Positions 45,346 through 54,017 of a DNA stretch of 64,000 bases are shown here, one piece after another. The notes beneath the pieces were generated by a model that searched no databases, had not been told where the DNA came from, and saw only the letters and a program-made list of their open reading frames with translations. The stretch's first letter is position 1. The number at the start of each line of letters is the position of its first letter. Source of the stretch: an uncultured Pedosphaera sp. (GTDB lineage: Bacteria > Verrucomicrobiota > Verrucomicrobiia > Limisphaerales > Pedosphaeraceae); assembly GCA_903918755.1 (NCBI GenBank), contig CAIXFN010000024.1, positions 1 through 64,000 of the forward strand, read 5' to 3'. Position numbers and translations under genes: made by a program.

Positions 45346-46050
45346 CTAGCCGGGAAAATCGCGAACGGTTCTCACCAGGGCCTGGACCCGGGCGGGCGAA
45401 AAATCCGAAAAAGTCCGGCTGATACCGGTCGCGACGAGGAAGCAGTCGGCCACCGGGAGATATTCCCGGACGTTTTCCACGGTGATGCCGCTGGCGATGG
45501 CGAGGGGGTGCGTGCCGAGCGCGGATTTGAGCCGCGCAATCTTTCCATAGGGAGCGGCCTGGCCGGTGCCCGGGCCGCTCGTGGTCACCACTTCCATGTA
45601 ACGGCTGGCGGTGCGGGCCGCCGGTTCGAGATCCTCGACGGCGCGCTGGTATTTGAACGCCACCCCGCCGAAGTAAAGCCCGGTCCACCCGCTGTTCCGG
45701 CGCACGGCCTGGACGTAATCGGCGGCCACCTGCACTTTCAGCTGCTCTTCAATCAGGGCATTATCCACCCAGACCCCATTGACGTTCTCCAACGGGAGCC
45801 GGAACACCTCATGCGGTTCCAATCCGAGACAGTTGATCCCGATCCACCAAGCACCGAAGCGTTTGCGGACCTCGGCCGCAATCGGCAGCAATTCTTCGGT
45901 CGAAATGGCATGGTTGATCAGAAAAATGCCGTCACTCCCGGCGTCCCGGGCGATCTGGGCATTGCGGAAGGACTGCTCGGCCGACTCCGCGTGGATCACG
46001 GGCAGCACCACGTGTCGGTGTCCCGGAAAGGCAACCTGGAGCGCATTCAT
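45346..46050 (-). CDS. BtpA/SgcQ-like TIM-barrel protein
   Basis: A 234-residue cytosolic protein with ATG at 46050. It resembles BtpA/SgcQ-type barrels: 'VLPVIHAESAEQSFRNAQIA', 'DGIFLINHAISTEELLPIA', 'NGVWVDNALI' and the phosphate-binding C-terminal part 'PLAIASGITVENVREYLPVADCFLVATGIS'. 'VVTTSGPGTGQAAPYGKI' is the typical glycine-rich loop. The biochemical role in heterotrophs is unknown; related barrels are phosphoribosyl-type isomerases. It converges with carB with one base between the stops. Confidence 0.7.
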   Translation of the reverse strand: MNALQVAFPGHRHVVLPVIHAESAEQSFRNAQIARDAGSDGIFLINHAISTEELLPIAAEVRKRFGAWWIGINCLGLEPHEVFRLPLENVNGVWVDNALIEEQLKVQVAADYVQAVRRNSGWTGLYFGGVAFKYQRAVEDLEPAARTASRYMEVVTTSGPGTGQAAPYGKIARLKSALGTHPLAIASGITVENVREYLPVADCFLVATGISRTFSDFSPARVQALVRTVRDFPG

Positions 46051-46069
46051 GGTGTGCGGCTGGTTCTAG

Positions 46070-46276
46070 TCATTTAGCATTGCTGCCGGATCTGCTCCCG
46101 CATGTCAGTGGGAGGAAAACAGGCCGGGTGTCAACTTCAGCCAGTTGCGAGTCACGCACCAACCGTAGCGACACCCAATACACCACATCGGTGTGCCGCG
46201 AAACAAGCACTGCAAAGGCGCGATCGGTTTCGTGGACTGCGTTTTCCCGCCACCCATCCATGTCAACCGCGGTCAT
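46070..46276 (-). pseudogene. Truncated ECF sigma factor (region 2 remnant)
   Basis: The 68-codon frame from ATG 46276 starts like a Verrucomicrobiota ECF sigma factor: 'DRAFAVLVSRHTDVVYWVSL' and 'RLVRDSQLAE' correspond to regions 2.1-2.2. It then degenerates ('VDTRPVFLPLTC' where 'xVTQxVFLxLA' is expected) and stops. Regions 2.4, 3 and 4 are absent. It is inactive as a sigma factor and probably a decaying copy. Confidence 0.6.
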
Positions 46277-46592
46277 TCCGCTTACCCCTTGCGTGGCGGG
46301 GCCGCTATTCTGGCGACGTTTGTCGCCGCTGCCTCGCACTCTTGGTTTTTATCCCTTCCGGGCACGGCCATTCCTACTTCCGGCCGAACCACTTAAGTCC
46401 ACCAGTTTTGCTGTGCTGCCCACAAAAAAGGCATTTTTCGCTCAATTCTTGGATGAATGTACTTTACTTTTTGGCCTGAATCTGGGCATATCAGTTCTGG
46501 TAAAGCCGGTTTAGATACGTTGTATTGGGAGAGCTTTGCTTTGCCCAGTGCGAAAAGGGTGTTGGGGTATTCGGGGAAAACAGAATCCGCGT
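46277..46592. other. Intergenic region upstream of the electron-transfer cluster
   Basis: A 316-bp region lacking coding potential and more AT-rich than its surroundings; it must contain the promoter of the seven-gene cluster. Weak -10-like TAGATA/TATTGG elements occur near 46511-46525. A GG-N9-GC near 46528-46540 is one base short of a sigma-54 spacing and was rejected. Confidence 0.45.
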
Positions 46593-48452
46593 ATGAAAAA
46601 TAAACGAAGTCCGTTCTTTGGGGTTCCGCCCATAATTGCTAGCGGCTTATTACTGGGATTTTCCCTGACCGCCTGGAGCGCCGATCCGCCGACCGCAGCC
46701 GCAGCCGCGGCGGGCAAGCCGATGAACGCCGATGCGGAGCATGCCAAGATTTTCGTCGAGAGCAAATATCCCTCCGCCGCGACCTGTCGCACGTGCCACC
46801 CCAACCATTATCGCGAATGGTCGGTTTCGGCGCACGCTTACGCGCAATTGAGCCCGGTGTTCAACGCCATGCAGGCCACGGTGACCAAGTTGACGGACGG
46901 CTCCAACGGCGATTTTTGCATCCGCTGTCACACCCAGGTCGGAATGAATTTGGGCGAATCGACCTACATGAGCAACATGGACCGGCATCCCACCTCGCGG
47001 GAGGGGATCACCTGCATTGTCTGCCACCGGCTCCAAAATGATTATGGCAAGGTGAGTGGCCGATTCGCTTTGGTGACCGGCGACATTTTGACCCCTGTTT
47101 ACGGCCCGACGGGTGACACTGAACTCAAACGGGTGCTATCCCAGCCGGACGTTTATCGCGTGGTGACCAATTCGTCGGTCGCCGGCCGGAAAATCCATAC
47201 GGAAATCAACAAATTTGAACCCTTACGCACCTCCGGCTTCTGCGGTTCCTGCCACGATGTCACCTTGATGAACGGCTTTCGTCTTGAGGAAGCCTTCAGT
47301 TCCTTCAAGAACTCGCCGGCGGCGCACCGCGGTGAATCCTGCCAGGATTGCCACATGGGCCTGATTCCGGGCAAGAAATCCGGCTACGCCGAGGAACCCG
47401 CTGCCATCGTCGGCGGCATCCCGACCAAGCCCCGCCGGCGGACGAATCACATGTTTGCCGGACCCGACTATTCCGTCGTGAACAAAGGCTTTTTCCCGCA
47501 CAACGACAAAGCGGCAGCGCTGGCCACCATGCGCGAATGGCTGACATTTGATGACGCGGCGGGTTGGGGCACCGACGCCTTTGAAAAGAAGGTTTCGAAA
47601 GATTACAAATTTCCGCCCCGCTGGTCTTCCGTGGACGATCGCTACGACGCGCGGGCCATCCTCAATGATCAATATGGTCTCCTGGCCGATATCCAGAAGC
47701 AGCGCCTGACCATCCTGCGCCAAGGTTATCAACTGGGCGATTTGGTGGTTCAACAAGCCAACGTCAAAGGTCTGAAGTTCAAGATTGAGGTGAAGAGCGG
47801 GACCGATGGTCATAATGTCCCCAGTGGGTTTGATGCCGAGCGCATCTCCTACATGCAAGTCTTTATCAAGGACGCCACCGGCAAGGAAGTGTTCAAGTCG
47901 GGCGATCTCGATCCCAACGGCGATGTGCGCGACTTGCATTCCACCTATGTTCATGATGGCAAACTGCCGCTTGATCCTTATCTCTTTTCCCTCCAATCCC
48001 GCTTTATCACCAGCAACGTGCGGGGTGGGGAGCGCGAACAGGTGCTCGCGGTGAATTATTCGGTGGACCCGCTGCCCTTCATCCGGCCCATGCCTTTCGC
48101 AATGAATTTCACCGGTCGTCCGGCGGGCGCCCGCATTCAACGGCGGGGCTTGGAATCCCTGAGCAGCCGCTGGGCGGAATACAAGGTCAAGAGCTCGGAA
48201 CTGACCGGCACCGGGCCCTACAAGGTGCGGATCCGTTTCCTGGCCGGCATGGTTCCCGTGAATTTGATCACGGAAATCAAGGTCGCGGGCTTCGATTACA
48301 ACATGTCGCCCCGGGACATCGCCGACGCCGTCAAGAACGGCCACTCGCTCTTGTACGACAAGGAAATCATGCTGCAACTCGACGGTAATAAGCCCACCAT
48401 CAACCTTGCCACCCTGGCCGACGTACCCGCCCCCAGCTATGCTCAAAAATAA
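46593..48452 (+). CDS. Secreted pentaheme c-type cytochrome
   Basis: This protein is 619 aa from ATG 46593 (the upstream frame lacks support), with a signal peptide ('IIASGLLLGFSLTAWSA'). Five CXXCH sites: CRTCH, CIRCH, CIVCH, CGSCH and CQDCH, all between residues ~64 and ~253, with extra His residues available as distal ligands ('HPNHYREWSVSAHAYAQ'). The region looks like the cytochrome c554/hydroxylamine-oxidoreductase-type multihaem superfamily. The last ~350 residues have no haem and look beta-rich. First gene of the cluster; its end overlaps the barrel gene by 14 nt, so the two are probably a functional pair. Periplasmic or outer-membrane face. Confidence 0.9.
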   Translation: MKNKRSPFFGVPPIIASGLLLGFSLTAWSADPPTAAAAAAGKPMNADAEHAKIFVESKYPSAATCRTCHPNHYREWSVSAHAYAQLSPVFNAMQATVTKLTDGSNGDFCIRCHTQVGMNLGESTYMSNMDRHPTSREGITCIVCHRLQNDYGKVSGRFALVTGDILTPVYGPTGDTELKRVLSQPDVYRVVTNSSVAGRKIHTEINKFEPLRTSGFCGSCHDVTLMNGFRLEEAFSSFKNSPAAHRGESCQDCHMGLIPGKKSGYAEEPAAIVGGIPTKPRRRTNHMFAGPDYSVVNKGFFPHNDKAAALATMREWLTFDDAAGWGTDAFEKKVSKDYKFPPRWSSVDDRYDARAILNDQYGLLADIQKQRLTILRQGYQLGDLVVQQANVKGLKFKIEVKSGTDGHNVPSGFDAERISYMQVFIKDATGKEVFKSGDLDPNGDVRDLHSTYVHDGKLPLDPYLFSLQSRFITSNVRGGEREQVLAVNYSVDPLPFIRPMPFAMNFTGRPAGARIQRRGLESLSSRWAEYKVKSSELTGTGPYKVRIRFLAGMVPVNLITEIKVAGFDYNMSPRDIADAVKNGHSLLYDKEIMLQLDGNKPTINLATLADVPAPSYAQK

Positions 48453-49887
48453 TGCCTTCCGGAAACACGTCACAGGCTGCGGGATCGCGATTGCCTTCGG
48501 ATTAGCCCTGCCGGGAACTTTCGCGGCGGGAACCAATGATACCTCCCGCTTTTCGGACCAGCCGGCGCCCCTGGCACTGGATACTTTTCCGCAACGACCG
48601 CCCCCGCTGATCGAATTGGGCGACAAGTTCTTGGGGAACGGCAATCTCCAGAAGGGGATTACTTTGCCGACGGGCGAGGTGATTTCCCCCAATTTCTGGG
48701 TGTTTGGCAACCTGCGCTCGGCCGTACAAACCTTCGATACCGGCGCGGCCGCGCCGAGCCGCACCACGGAATGGGCCAATCGGCTGGATATTTTTGGCAA
48801 TTTGCAGTTCTCGGCGACCGAGCGCATTCTGGTGGGCTGGCGTCCCGTGGACCGGGTGCTGAACAACGGTTCCAGCGCATTCAGCGGCTACCGCTTCGAA
48901 CCGACGGCCACCCGCGGGCTGCAGGATGCGTTTAGCGCCACGCCCCGTACCTTATTCTTCGAGGGCGAATTCGGGGAGATGTTTCCCAAGCTGGACGGCC
49001 ACGACAAAAGGAATCTGGATTATGGTTTCGCAGTAGGCCGGCAACCGCTCACGCTGCAAGATGGTCTGCTCGCCAATGACAACAGTGTCGATATGGTGAG
49101 CGTCACCCGTAACGCGATCCTGATCCCGGGAGGCTCCACACTTCGGATTTCCGGGCTGGCGGGCTGGAGCCAGTTGGAACGTCCGGACTACTCGACCCTC
49201 GCCCTGGCCAATACCCCTGACCATCGCGCCCTTTTATTTGGTCTGGATGCGGCGGCGGATTTCCCGGTCAGCACCCTGGAGGGTGACCTCCTTTATGAAA
49301 ATTCCGGAGCGCGGGGCAGCGCCTTCTTTGCCGGCTTGGGCTCCATCCAACGCATCGGAAAATTTAATACCGCTTTCAGGGTGAACAATTCGGTCGCGAT
49401 TGATGGCAACAGCCCGCGCGTTACCAGCGGCACCTTGCTGACCGCCCAAATCTCCTACACCCTGCCGGGGTCGGCCGACTTGGTATACCTCGATGGTTTT
49501 TGGGGCATTGACCGCTTTAGCTCCGCAGCGCGCGACCCCTCCGCCGGCGGTCCGTTGGGTAATGTCGGGATCTTGAATGCCGCCGTGGGTCTTGGTCAAT
49601 ATGGCGCGCCCCTCAGCAATCAGGCGGACAACGCCGCTGGTGGTGCCCTGGGTTATCAAATGTTTTTCGGCGAACTGCGGCGCCAGCAATTGATCCTGGA
49701 ACTCGGCGGACGCGCGCCGACCCAATCGCCCCAGGTTTTGCGCCAGCACGCGGCAGGCGGCATTGGGGTCCGTTATCAACAGGCCTTCGGGCGCCGGTTC
49801 GTGCTGGTGCTCGACACCTTTGGGGTGGAGCGGGATTCCAGTGACGCCGCGGTGGGCGGCCGAATCGAAATCCTTACCAAGTTTTAG
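48439..49887 (+). CDS. Outer-membrane beta-barrel (porin-like) partner of multiheme cytochromes
   Basis: This protein is 482 aa from ATG 48439, overlapping the cytochrome stop. It has a signal peptide ('HVTGCGIAIAFGLALPGTFA'). Alternating hydrophobic/polar strands fill the protein and it ends in phenylalanine ('IEILTKF'), as outer-membrane barrels do. There are no CXXCH motifs. Immediately adjoining multiheme cytochromes make it a candidate sheath of a porin-cytochrome conduit, as in Geobacter Pcc and Shewanella MtrCAB systems, although sequence similarity to those barrels was not tested. Confidence 0.8.
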   Translation: MLKNNAFRKHVTGCGIAIAFGLALPGTFAAGTNDTSRFSDQPAPLALDTFPQRPPPLIELGDKFLGNGNLQKGITLPTGEVISPNFWVFGNLRSAVQTFDTGAAAPSRTTEWANRLDIFGNLQFSATERILVGWRPVDRVLNNGSSAFSGYRFEPTATRGLQDAFSATPRTLFFEGEFGEMFPKLDGHDKRNLDYGFAVGRQPLTLQDGLLANDNSVDMVSVTRNAILIPGGSTLRISGLAGWSQLERPDYSTLALANTPDHRALLFGLDAAADFPVSTLEGDLLYENSGARGSAFFAGLGSIQRIGKFNTAFRVNNSVAIDGNSPRVTSGTLLTAQISYTLPGSADLVYLDGFWGIDRFSSAARDPSAGGPLGNVGILNAAVGLGQYGAPLSNQADNAAGGALGYQMFFGELRRQQLILELGGRAPTQSPQVLRQHAAGGIGVRYQQAFGRRFVLVLDTFGVERDSSDAAVGGRIEILTKF

Positions 49888-49895
49888 CCCGCCAA

Positions 49896-51155
49896 ATGGA
49901 TCTCGCCAAAATAATCAGCCTGTCCGGAGTAGTCCTGTTTCTTTTGGTGACGGTTAACTTGGCCCTCCTGCTTTTGACCACCCTGCGCCGCGCCATGGCG
50001 CTCGGTGAGCAGCGGCGACTGGACGGCGAATGGTTTTCCGAGCGGCTCGCCCTTGCCCGACTGCAACTCAAGCGCCAGGAAAATGCCGGCTCCTGGAACG
50101 GGAACCGCAAATTTGAGATCAGCCGGATCGTCAAGGAATCGGTAGATGCCTCGTCGTTCTACCTGGTGCCGCACGACAAGAAACCGCTGCCTTCATTTCT
50201 TCCCGGCCAGTTCCTGACCTTTGAGATCGATGTGCCGGGCCAGCGGAAGCGCGTCGTGCGCTGTTATTCGCTTTCCGACCGTCCGCGGCCGGACTACTAC
50301 CGCGTCACGATCAAACGAGTTCCCGCCCCCACCGCCGTGCCGGCCGCCAAGCCAGGACTGGTGTCGAACCATTTCCATACAGCATTCAAAGTGGGCGACA
50401 TTCTGGATGTGAAAGCTCCCGGCGGTGGCTTTTTCCTGGACACGAGCCGCCTCACTCCGGTCGTCCTGCTGGCCGGTGGCGTGGGTATCACCCCCATCAT
50501 GAGTATGGTCAACGAAATCATGGCGGTGACGCCGCAACGCGAGATCTGGCTCTTTCTTGGGGTGCGGAACGGTTCGGAACATTTGATGAAAGAGCCGTTG
50601 GAGCAATTGGCCCGCACCAATGATCGGTTGCGGCTGCACGTCTCCTATTCGCAACCGGCCGCCACCGACGCCCAAGGCCGGGATTATCATCATGCCGGCC
50701 GACTGGACATCAGCCTGCTGCGGGAGAAATTGCCCGCCAATAATTTCGATTATTTCATGTGCGGTCCCGGTCCCATGATGGCTGATCTCAACGAAGGCTT
50801 GCTTGCCTGGGGCGTCCCCGAAGAGAGCATCCATTTGGAGGCTTTCGGCCCGGCCAGCGTCAAGCGTACTGCCCCGCCGACCGGCGAGCCCGCCAGTCCG
50901 CAGCTCAAAGTGAGTTTTTCCCGGACCAAAAAGGACGCCGCTTGGGATGGGCAGGCAGAAAGCCTGCTGGACCTGGCTTTGGCGGAGGGTGTGCCGATTG
51001 CCTATGGTTGCCGAGCCGGGAATTGTGGAACTTGCAAGACGGCCATCAAATCCGGCAAGGCGAAGCATCGCAAAAAACCCGGTTGTGAGGTTGAAGCCGG
51101 GACTTGTCTTACCTGCATCGCCCTCCCGGAATCCGATCTTTCCCTCGATGCGTGA
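49896..51155 (+). CDS. Membrane-anchored NAD(P)H/FAD oxidoreductase with 2Fe-2S domain (NqrF-like)
   Basis: A 419-residue protein starting 8 nt after the barrel gene. One N-terminal membrane helix ('SLSGVVLFLLVTVNLALLLL') is followed by an FAD domain ('RCYSLSDRPRPDYYRVTIKR'), an NAD(P) domain ('LLAGGVGITPIMSMVNEI') and a plant-type [2Fe-2S] domain with 'CRAGNCGTCKTAI' and a distal cysteine. This is the order seen in subunit F of Na+-NQR and in several aromatic-oxygenase reductases, reversed or re-ordered in the latter. It would feed electrons from NAD(P)H at the cytoplasmic face into the cluster. Confidence 0.88.
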   Translation: MDLAKIISLSGVVLFLLVTVNLALLLLTTLRRAMALGEQRRLDGEWFSERLALARLQLKRQENAGSWNGNRKFEISRIVKESVDASSFYLVPHDKKPLPSFLPGQFLTFEIDVPGQRKRVVRCYSLSDRPRPDYYRVTIKRVPAPTAVPAAKPGLVSNHFHTAFKVGDILDVKAPGGGFFLDTSRLTPVVLLAGGVGITPIMSMVNEIMAVTPQREIWLFLGVRNGSEHLMKEPLEQLARTNDRLRLHVSYSQPAATDAQGRDYHHAGRLDISLLREKLPANNFDYFMCGPGPMMADLNEGLLAWGVPEESIHLEAFGPASVKRTAPPTGEPASPQLKVSFSRTKKDAAWDGQAESLLDLALAEGVPIAYGCRAGNCGTCKTAIKSGKAKHRKKPGCEVEAGTCLTCIALPESDLSLDA

Positions 51156-51191
51156 TATGGCTTGAGAACTCGGCAAAGCAAAAACTCCTAT

Positions 51192-52193
51192 ATGAAAAGA
51201 AAGATTCAATCCCCACTCTGGTTCCTGAACGGCTGCCTGGTGCCCGTGCTCGCGCTCTGCCTGGCGCCGGCGGTGGGCGCGGCAGATACCAATTATCACG
51301 CGGATCCGGCAAAAATCATGGGGGCGGAGAATTGCAATGAGTGCCATGCGCCCATGGTGGAGGCGTGGAAACTGACCCATCATTTCGACACTTTTACTTC
51401 CATGCACCGTCGCCCGGAAGCGCGCGACATTTCGACCAAAATGGGGATTCGCCGGATCAAGGATGAAAGCCTTTGCCTCAAATGCCATTATACCGACAAG
51501 GCGGATGACGAAGGCAAAGTCACGGCCATTTCCGGCATTTCCTGCGAGTCCTGCCACAGCGCGGCGAAGGACTGGATCAAGGTCCACAATACCAAGGACG
51601 ATCCCGATCGCCTGGCCAAAGCCGAGAAACTGGGAATGCTGCGGGCCATCAATTATTACCACGTCGCCGCGAACTGCTTTTCCTGCCACACGGTCCCCGA
51701 GGAGAAACTCGTAAATGTGGGCGGGCACAAGGCCGGGAGCGATTTTGAACTGGTCTCCTGGCTTTCGGGCGAAGTGCGGCATAACCTGCAAAAGTCCGCA
51801 GGCAAGATCAACGAGGAAATCCCCGCCGAACGCCGTCGGATGTTGTATATCAGCGGCCGGGCCCTGGACCTGGAATTCAGCCTGCGCGCCCTGGCCAAAG
51901 CCACCGAGGAAGGGTTGTATTCCAAAGCCATGGTGGCCCGGGTCAACCTTTCCAAATCACAGTTGGAAGCCATCGCCAAAGCCGCGGATCTCGCCGAGGT
52001 AAAGAAAATTGTGGCCGCCGTGGATGCCGCCGAGTTGAAACCCGCCAACGCCGGCCCGCTGGGCAAAATGGCGGACGCGATCAGCGAAATCAGCAGCGCG
52101 CTGGCCAAATCCCAGGATGGCACCAAACTGGCCGCCATCGATGCCTTGATTCCGGGGCCGGACAAATTCAAGGGAACGGCCTACAAGCCCTGA
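51192..52193 (+). CDS. Tetraheme c-type cytochrome
   Basis: This protein is 333 aa from ATG 51192, with a signal peptide ('FLNGCLVPVLALCLAPAVGA'). Four CXXCH sites (CNECH, CLKCH, CESCH, CFSCH) lie between residues ~48 and ~165, with 'VEAWKLTHHFDTFTSMHRR' supplying distal His. The C-terminal half is helical and haem-free. The N-terminal half resembles cytochrome c554-like periplasmic carriers. It could shuttle electrons between the inner-membrane decaheme and the outer-membrane pair. The 36-nt spacing to the reductase gene and the shared strand support co-expression. Confidence 0.9.
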   Translation: MKRKIQSPLWFLNGCLVPVLALCLAPAVGAADTNYHADPAKIMGAENCNECHAPMVEAWKLTHHFDTFTSMHRRPEARDISTKMGIRRIKDESLCLKCHYTDKADDEGKVTAISGISCESCHSAAKDWIKVHNTKDDPDRLAKAEKLGMLRAINYYHVAANCFSCHTVPEEKLVNVGGHKAGSDFELVSWLSGEVRHNLQKSAGKINEEIPAERRRMLYISGRALDLEFSLRALAKATEEGLYSKAMVARVNLSKSQLEAIAKAADLAEVKKIVAAVDAAELKPANAGPLGKMADAISEISSALAKSQDGTKLAAIDALIPGPDKFKGTAYKP

Positions 52194-52286
52194 GCTTGTC
52201 CCTGATCCGGTGGTGGGAGGTCGCGCCCGGCGCCTCCTCCATCCGGCATCGCACTGCGGCCTGACCGGCCGCCCAACTTTTTGGCC

Positions 52287-54017
52287 ATGTCCGATTCCTC
52301 ACAAATCGTCAAGCGTCCGCAACGTTGGGATGTTCCCTTCTGGAGTGAACTGGAGAATCCCGAGCCGCTGACTCCCGGGGTGGTGGATCGCTGGTTGGAA
52401 CTTCCCATCTTTCGCGGCATGGAGGCGAGTCGGTTCCCCCTCAATAATTCTCCGCGGGATATTCTGGCAAATGACGGGCGGCTGCGCCGCTTTAAGGCGG
52501 GGGACATCATTGTCCGGCAGGGCGATTACGGACATTCGGCTTTCATCGTCCTTTCCGGATCCGCCCAGGTGATTCTGGACAACTTGGGGGATCTGGTTCG
52601 AGGCCGCGAAGACTCCTCTCGCAAAGGGTGGTTGGGGGCCCTGGCGCAATTGTGGCGCAATCCCAAACTTCCCGAGGTGCGCAACCTGGGTGATCGTCGG
52701 CCAGAACGTCCGGAAGAACATACGGACTTCATCGATAAGGATGCGGCGGGGATCTTCGTGCAGGACATCAATGTCATCATCAAGGGCAAGCGCACGGTGG
52801 ATCTTCCGGCGGGCGAACTCTTTGGCGAAATCGCGGCGCTGAGTCGGACCGCCCGGACCAGCACCGTCATCGCCGGTTCCGATTCGGAAATGCTGGAGAT
52901 TCGCTGGCAGGGGCTGCGGGATATCCGGCTCCACGCGCCGGAGTTCAAAGAATACGTGGACCGGTTGTACCGGGATCACAGCCTGCTCAGTCATTTGCGG
53001 GAGACGGCGATGTTTCGCCATCTCGACGACGCCACCTTGAAGCGCGTGGCCGCCGCGACCGAGTTTCTGACTTTTGGAAATTTTGAATGGTATGCCACCT
53101 ACTCCAAAATGCGGGAAACCAGCGGGGCGGAACGCATCCAGAAGGAACCGGTCATCGCCCAGGAGGGACATTATCCCAACGGGGTTTACCTGGTTCGGAG
53201 TGGCTTCGCCCGGTTGAGCGAAACCTACAACAACGGCGAACGCACCGTCAGCTATCTCGGTCGCGGTCAGATTTATGGCTTTGCGGAAGTCGCCATGAAT
53301 TGGAAGGACAAAACCGAACTCCCATTCCAACGCACCCTGCGGGCGGTCGGGTATGCCGATGTGCTTTTCGTGCCCACCTCCGTCCTTGAAGCGGAGGTGC
53401 TGCCGCGATTGCCGACGGCGGAACTGCCCCGTAAACGTCTCGCCGCTGCCGGGCTGGGCGGGGTCCGCGACATGAAGATCCGCCCGGAGATGATGGAATT
53501 CATGGTCGAACGGCGCTTCATCAACGGCACCGCCACCATGATCATTGACATGGATCGTTGCACCCGCTGCGACGATTGCGTCCGGGCGTGCGCGAGCACT
53601 CACAATAACAACCCGCGCTTTTTGCGGCATGGCCCCATCGCCGACGGTTTCATGATCGCCAATGCCTGCATGCATTGCCAGGATCCGGTCTGCATGATTG
53701 GCTGTCCGACCGGGGCCATCCATCGTGATTCCGCGCACGGCCTCGTCGTGATTAATGACCGCACTTGCATCGGTTGTGCCACGTGTGCGAATAGTTGCCC
53801 GTACGACAACATCCAGATGGTCACCGCCCGGAGCCCGGATGGGCGGCCTTTTTACGACCGGGCCACGAACCAGCCGATTCAAAAGGCGGCGAAGTGCGAT
53901 CTCTGTTCCAACCAGATCACCGGGCCGGCCTGCGCCAATGCCTGCCCGCATGACGCGTTGGTGCGGATGGACATGCGCGACGTGGATCACCTGGGGAGCT
54001 GGCTGAACCGACAATGA
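52287..54017 (+). CDS. Fusion of two cyclic-nucleotide-binding-like domains with a four-[4Fe-4S] ferredoxin module
   Basis: This protein is 576 aa from ATG 52287 (a TTG two codons earlier is possible). Two cNMP-binding beta-rolls are visible: residues ~70-210 ('GDIIVRQGDYGHSAFIVLSG', split by an ~50-aa insertion) and ~270-370 ('GVYLVRSGFARLSETYNNGE'). Residues ~415-560 form a DmsB/HybA-type ferredoxin with four Cys sets: CTRCDDCVRAC, CMHCQDPVCMIGCP, CIGCATCANSCP and CDLCSNQITGPACANACP. No signal peptide: cytosolic. It may be a cNMP- or redox-regulated electron-transfer subunit next to the membrane cytochrome b, whose start overlaps its stop by ATGA. Confidence 0.9.
   Translation: MSDSSQIVKRPQRWDVPFWSELENPEPLTPGVVDRWLELPIFRGMEASRFPLNNSPRDILANDGRLRRFKAGDIIVRQGDYGHSAFIVLSGSAQVILDNLGDLVRGREDSSRKGWLGALAQLWRNPKLPEVRNLGDRRPERPEEHTDFIDKDAAGIFVQDINVIIKGKRTVDLPAGELFGEIAALSRTARTSTVIAGSDSEMLEIRWQGLRDIRLHAPEFKEYVDRLYRDHSLLSHLRETAMFRHLDDATLKRVAAATEFLTFGNFEWYATYSKMRETSGAERIQKEPVIAQEGHYPNGVYLVRSGFARLSETYNNGERTVSYLGRGQIYGFAEVAMNWKDKTELPFQRTLRAVGYADVLFVPTSVLEAEVLPRLPTAELPRKRLAAAGLGGVRDMKIRPEMMEFMVERRFINGTATMIIDMDRCTRCDDCVRACASTHNNNPRFLRHGPIADGFMIANACMHCQDPVCMIGCPTGAIHRDSAHGLVVINDRTCIGCATCANSCPYDNIQMVTARSPDGRPFYDRATNQPIQKAAKCDLCSNQITGPACANACPHDALVRMDMRDVDHLGSWLNRQ

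Noticed and set aside
46528-46540. Sigma-54 type GG/GC promoter before the cytochrome cluster
   Set aside because: The spacing between GG and GC is 9 rather than 10 bases, and flanking bases do not match.
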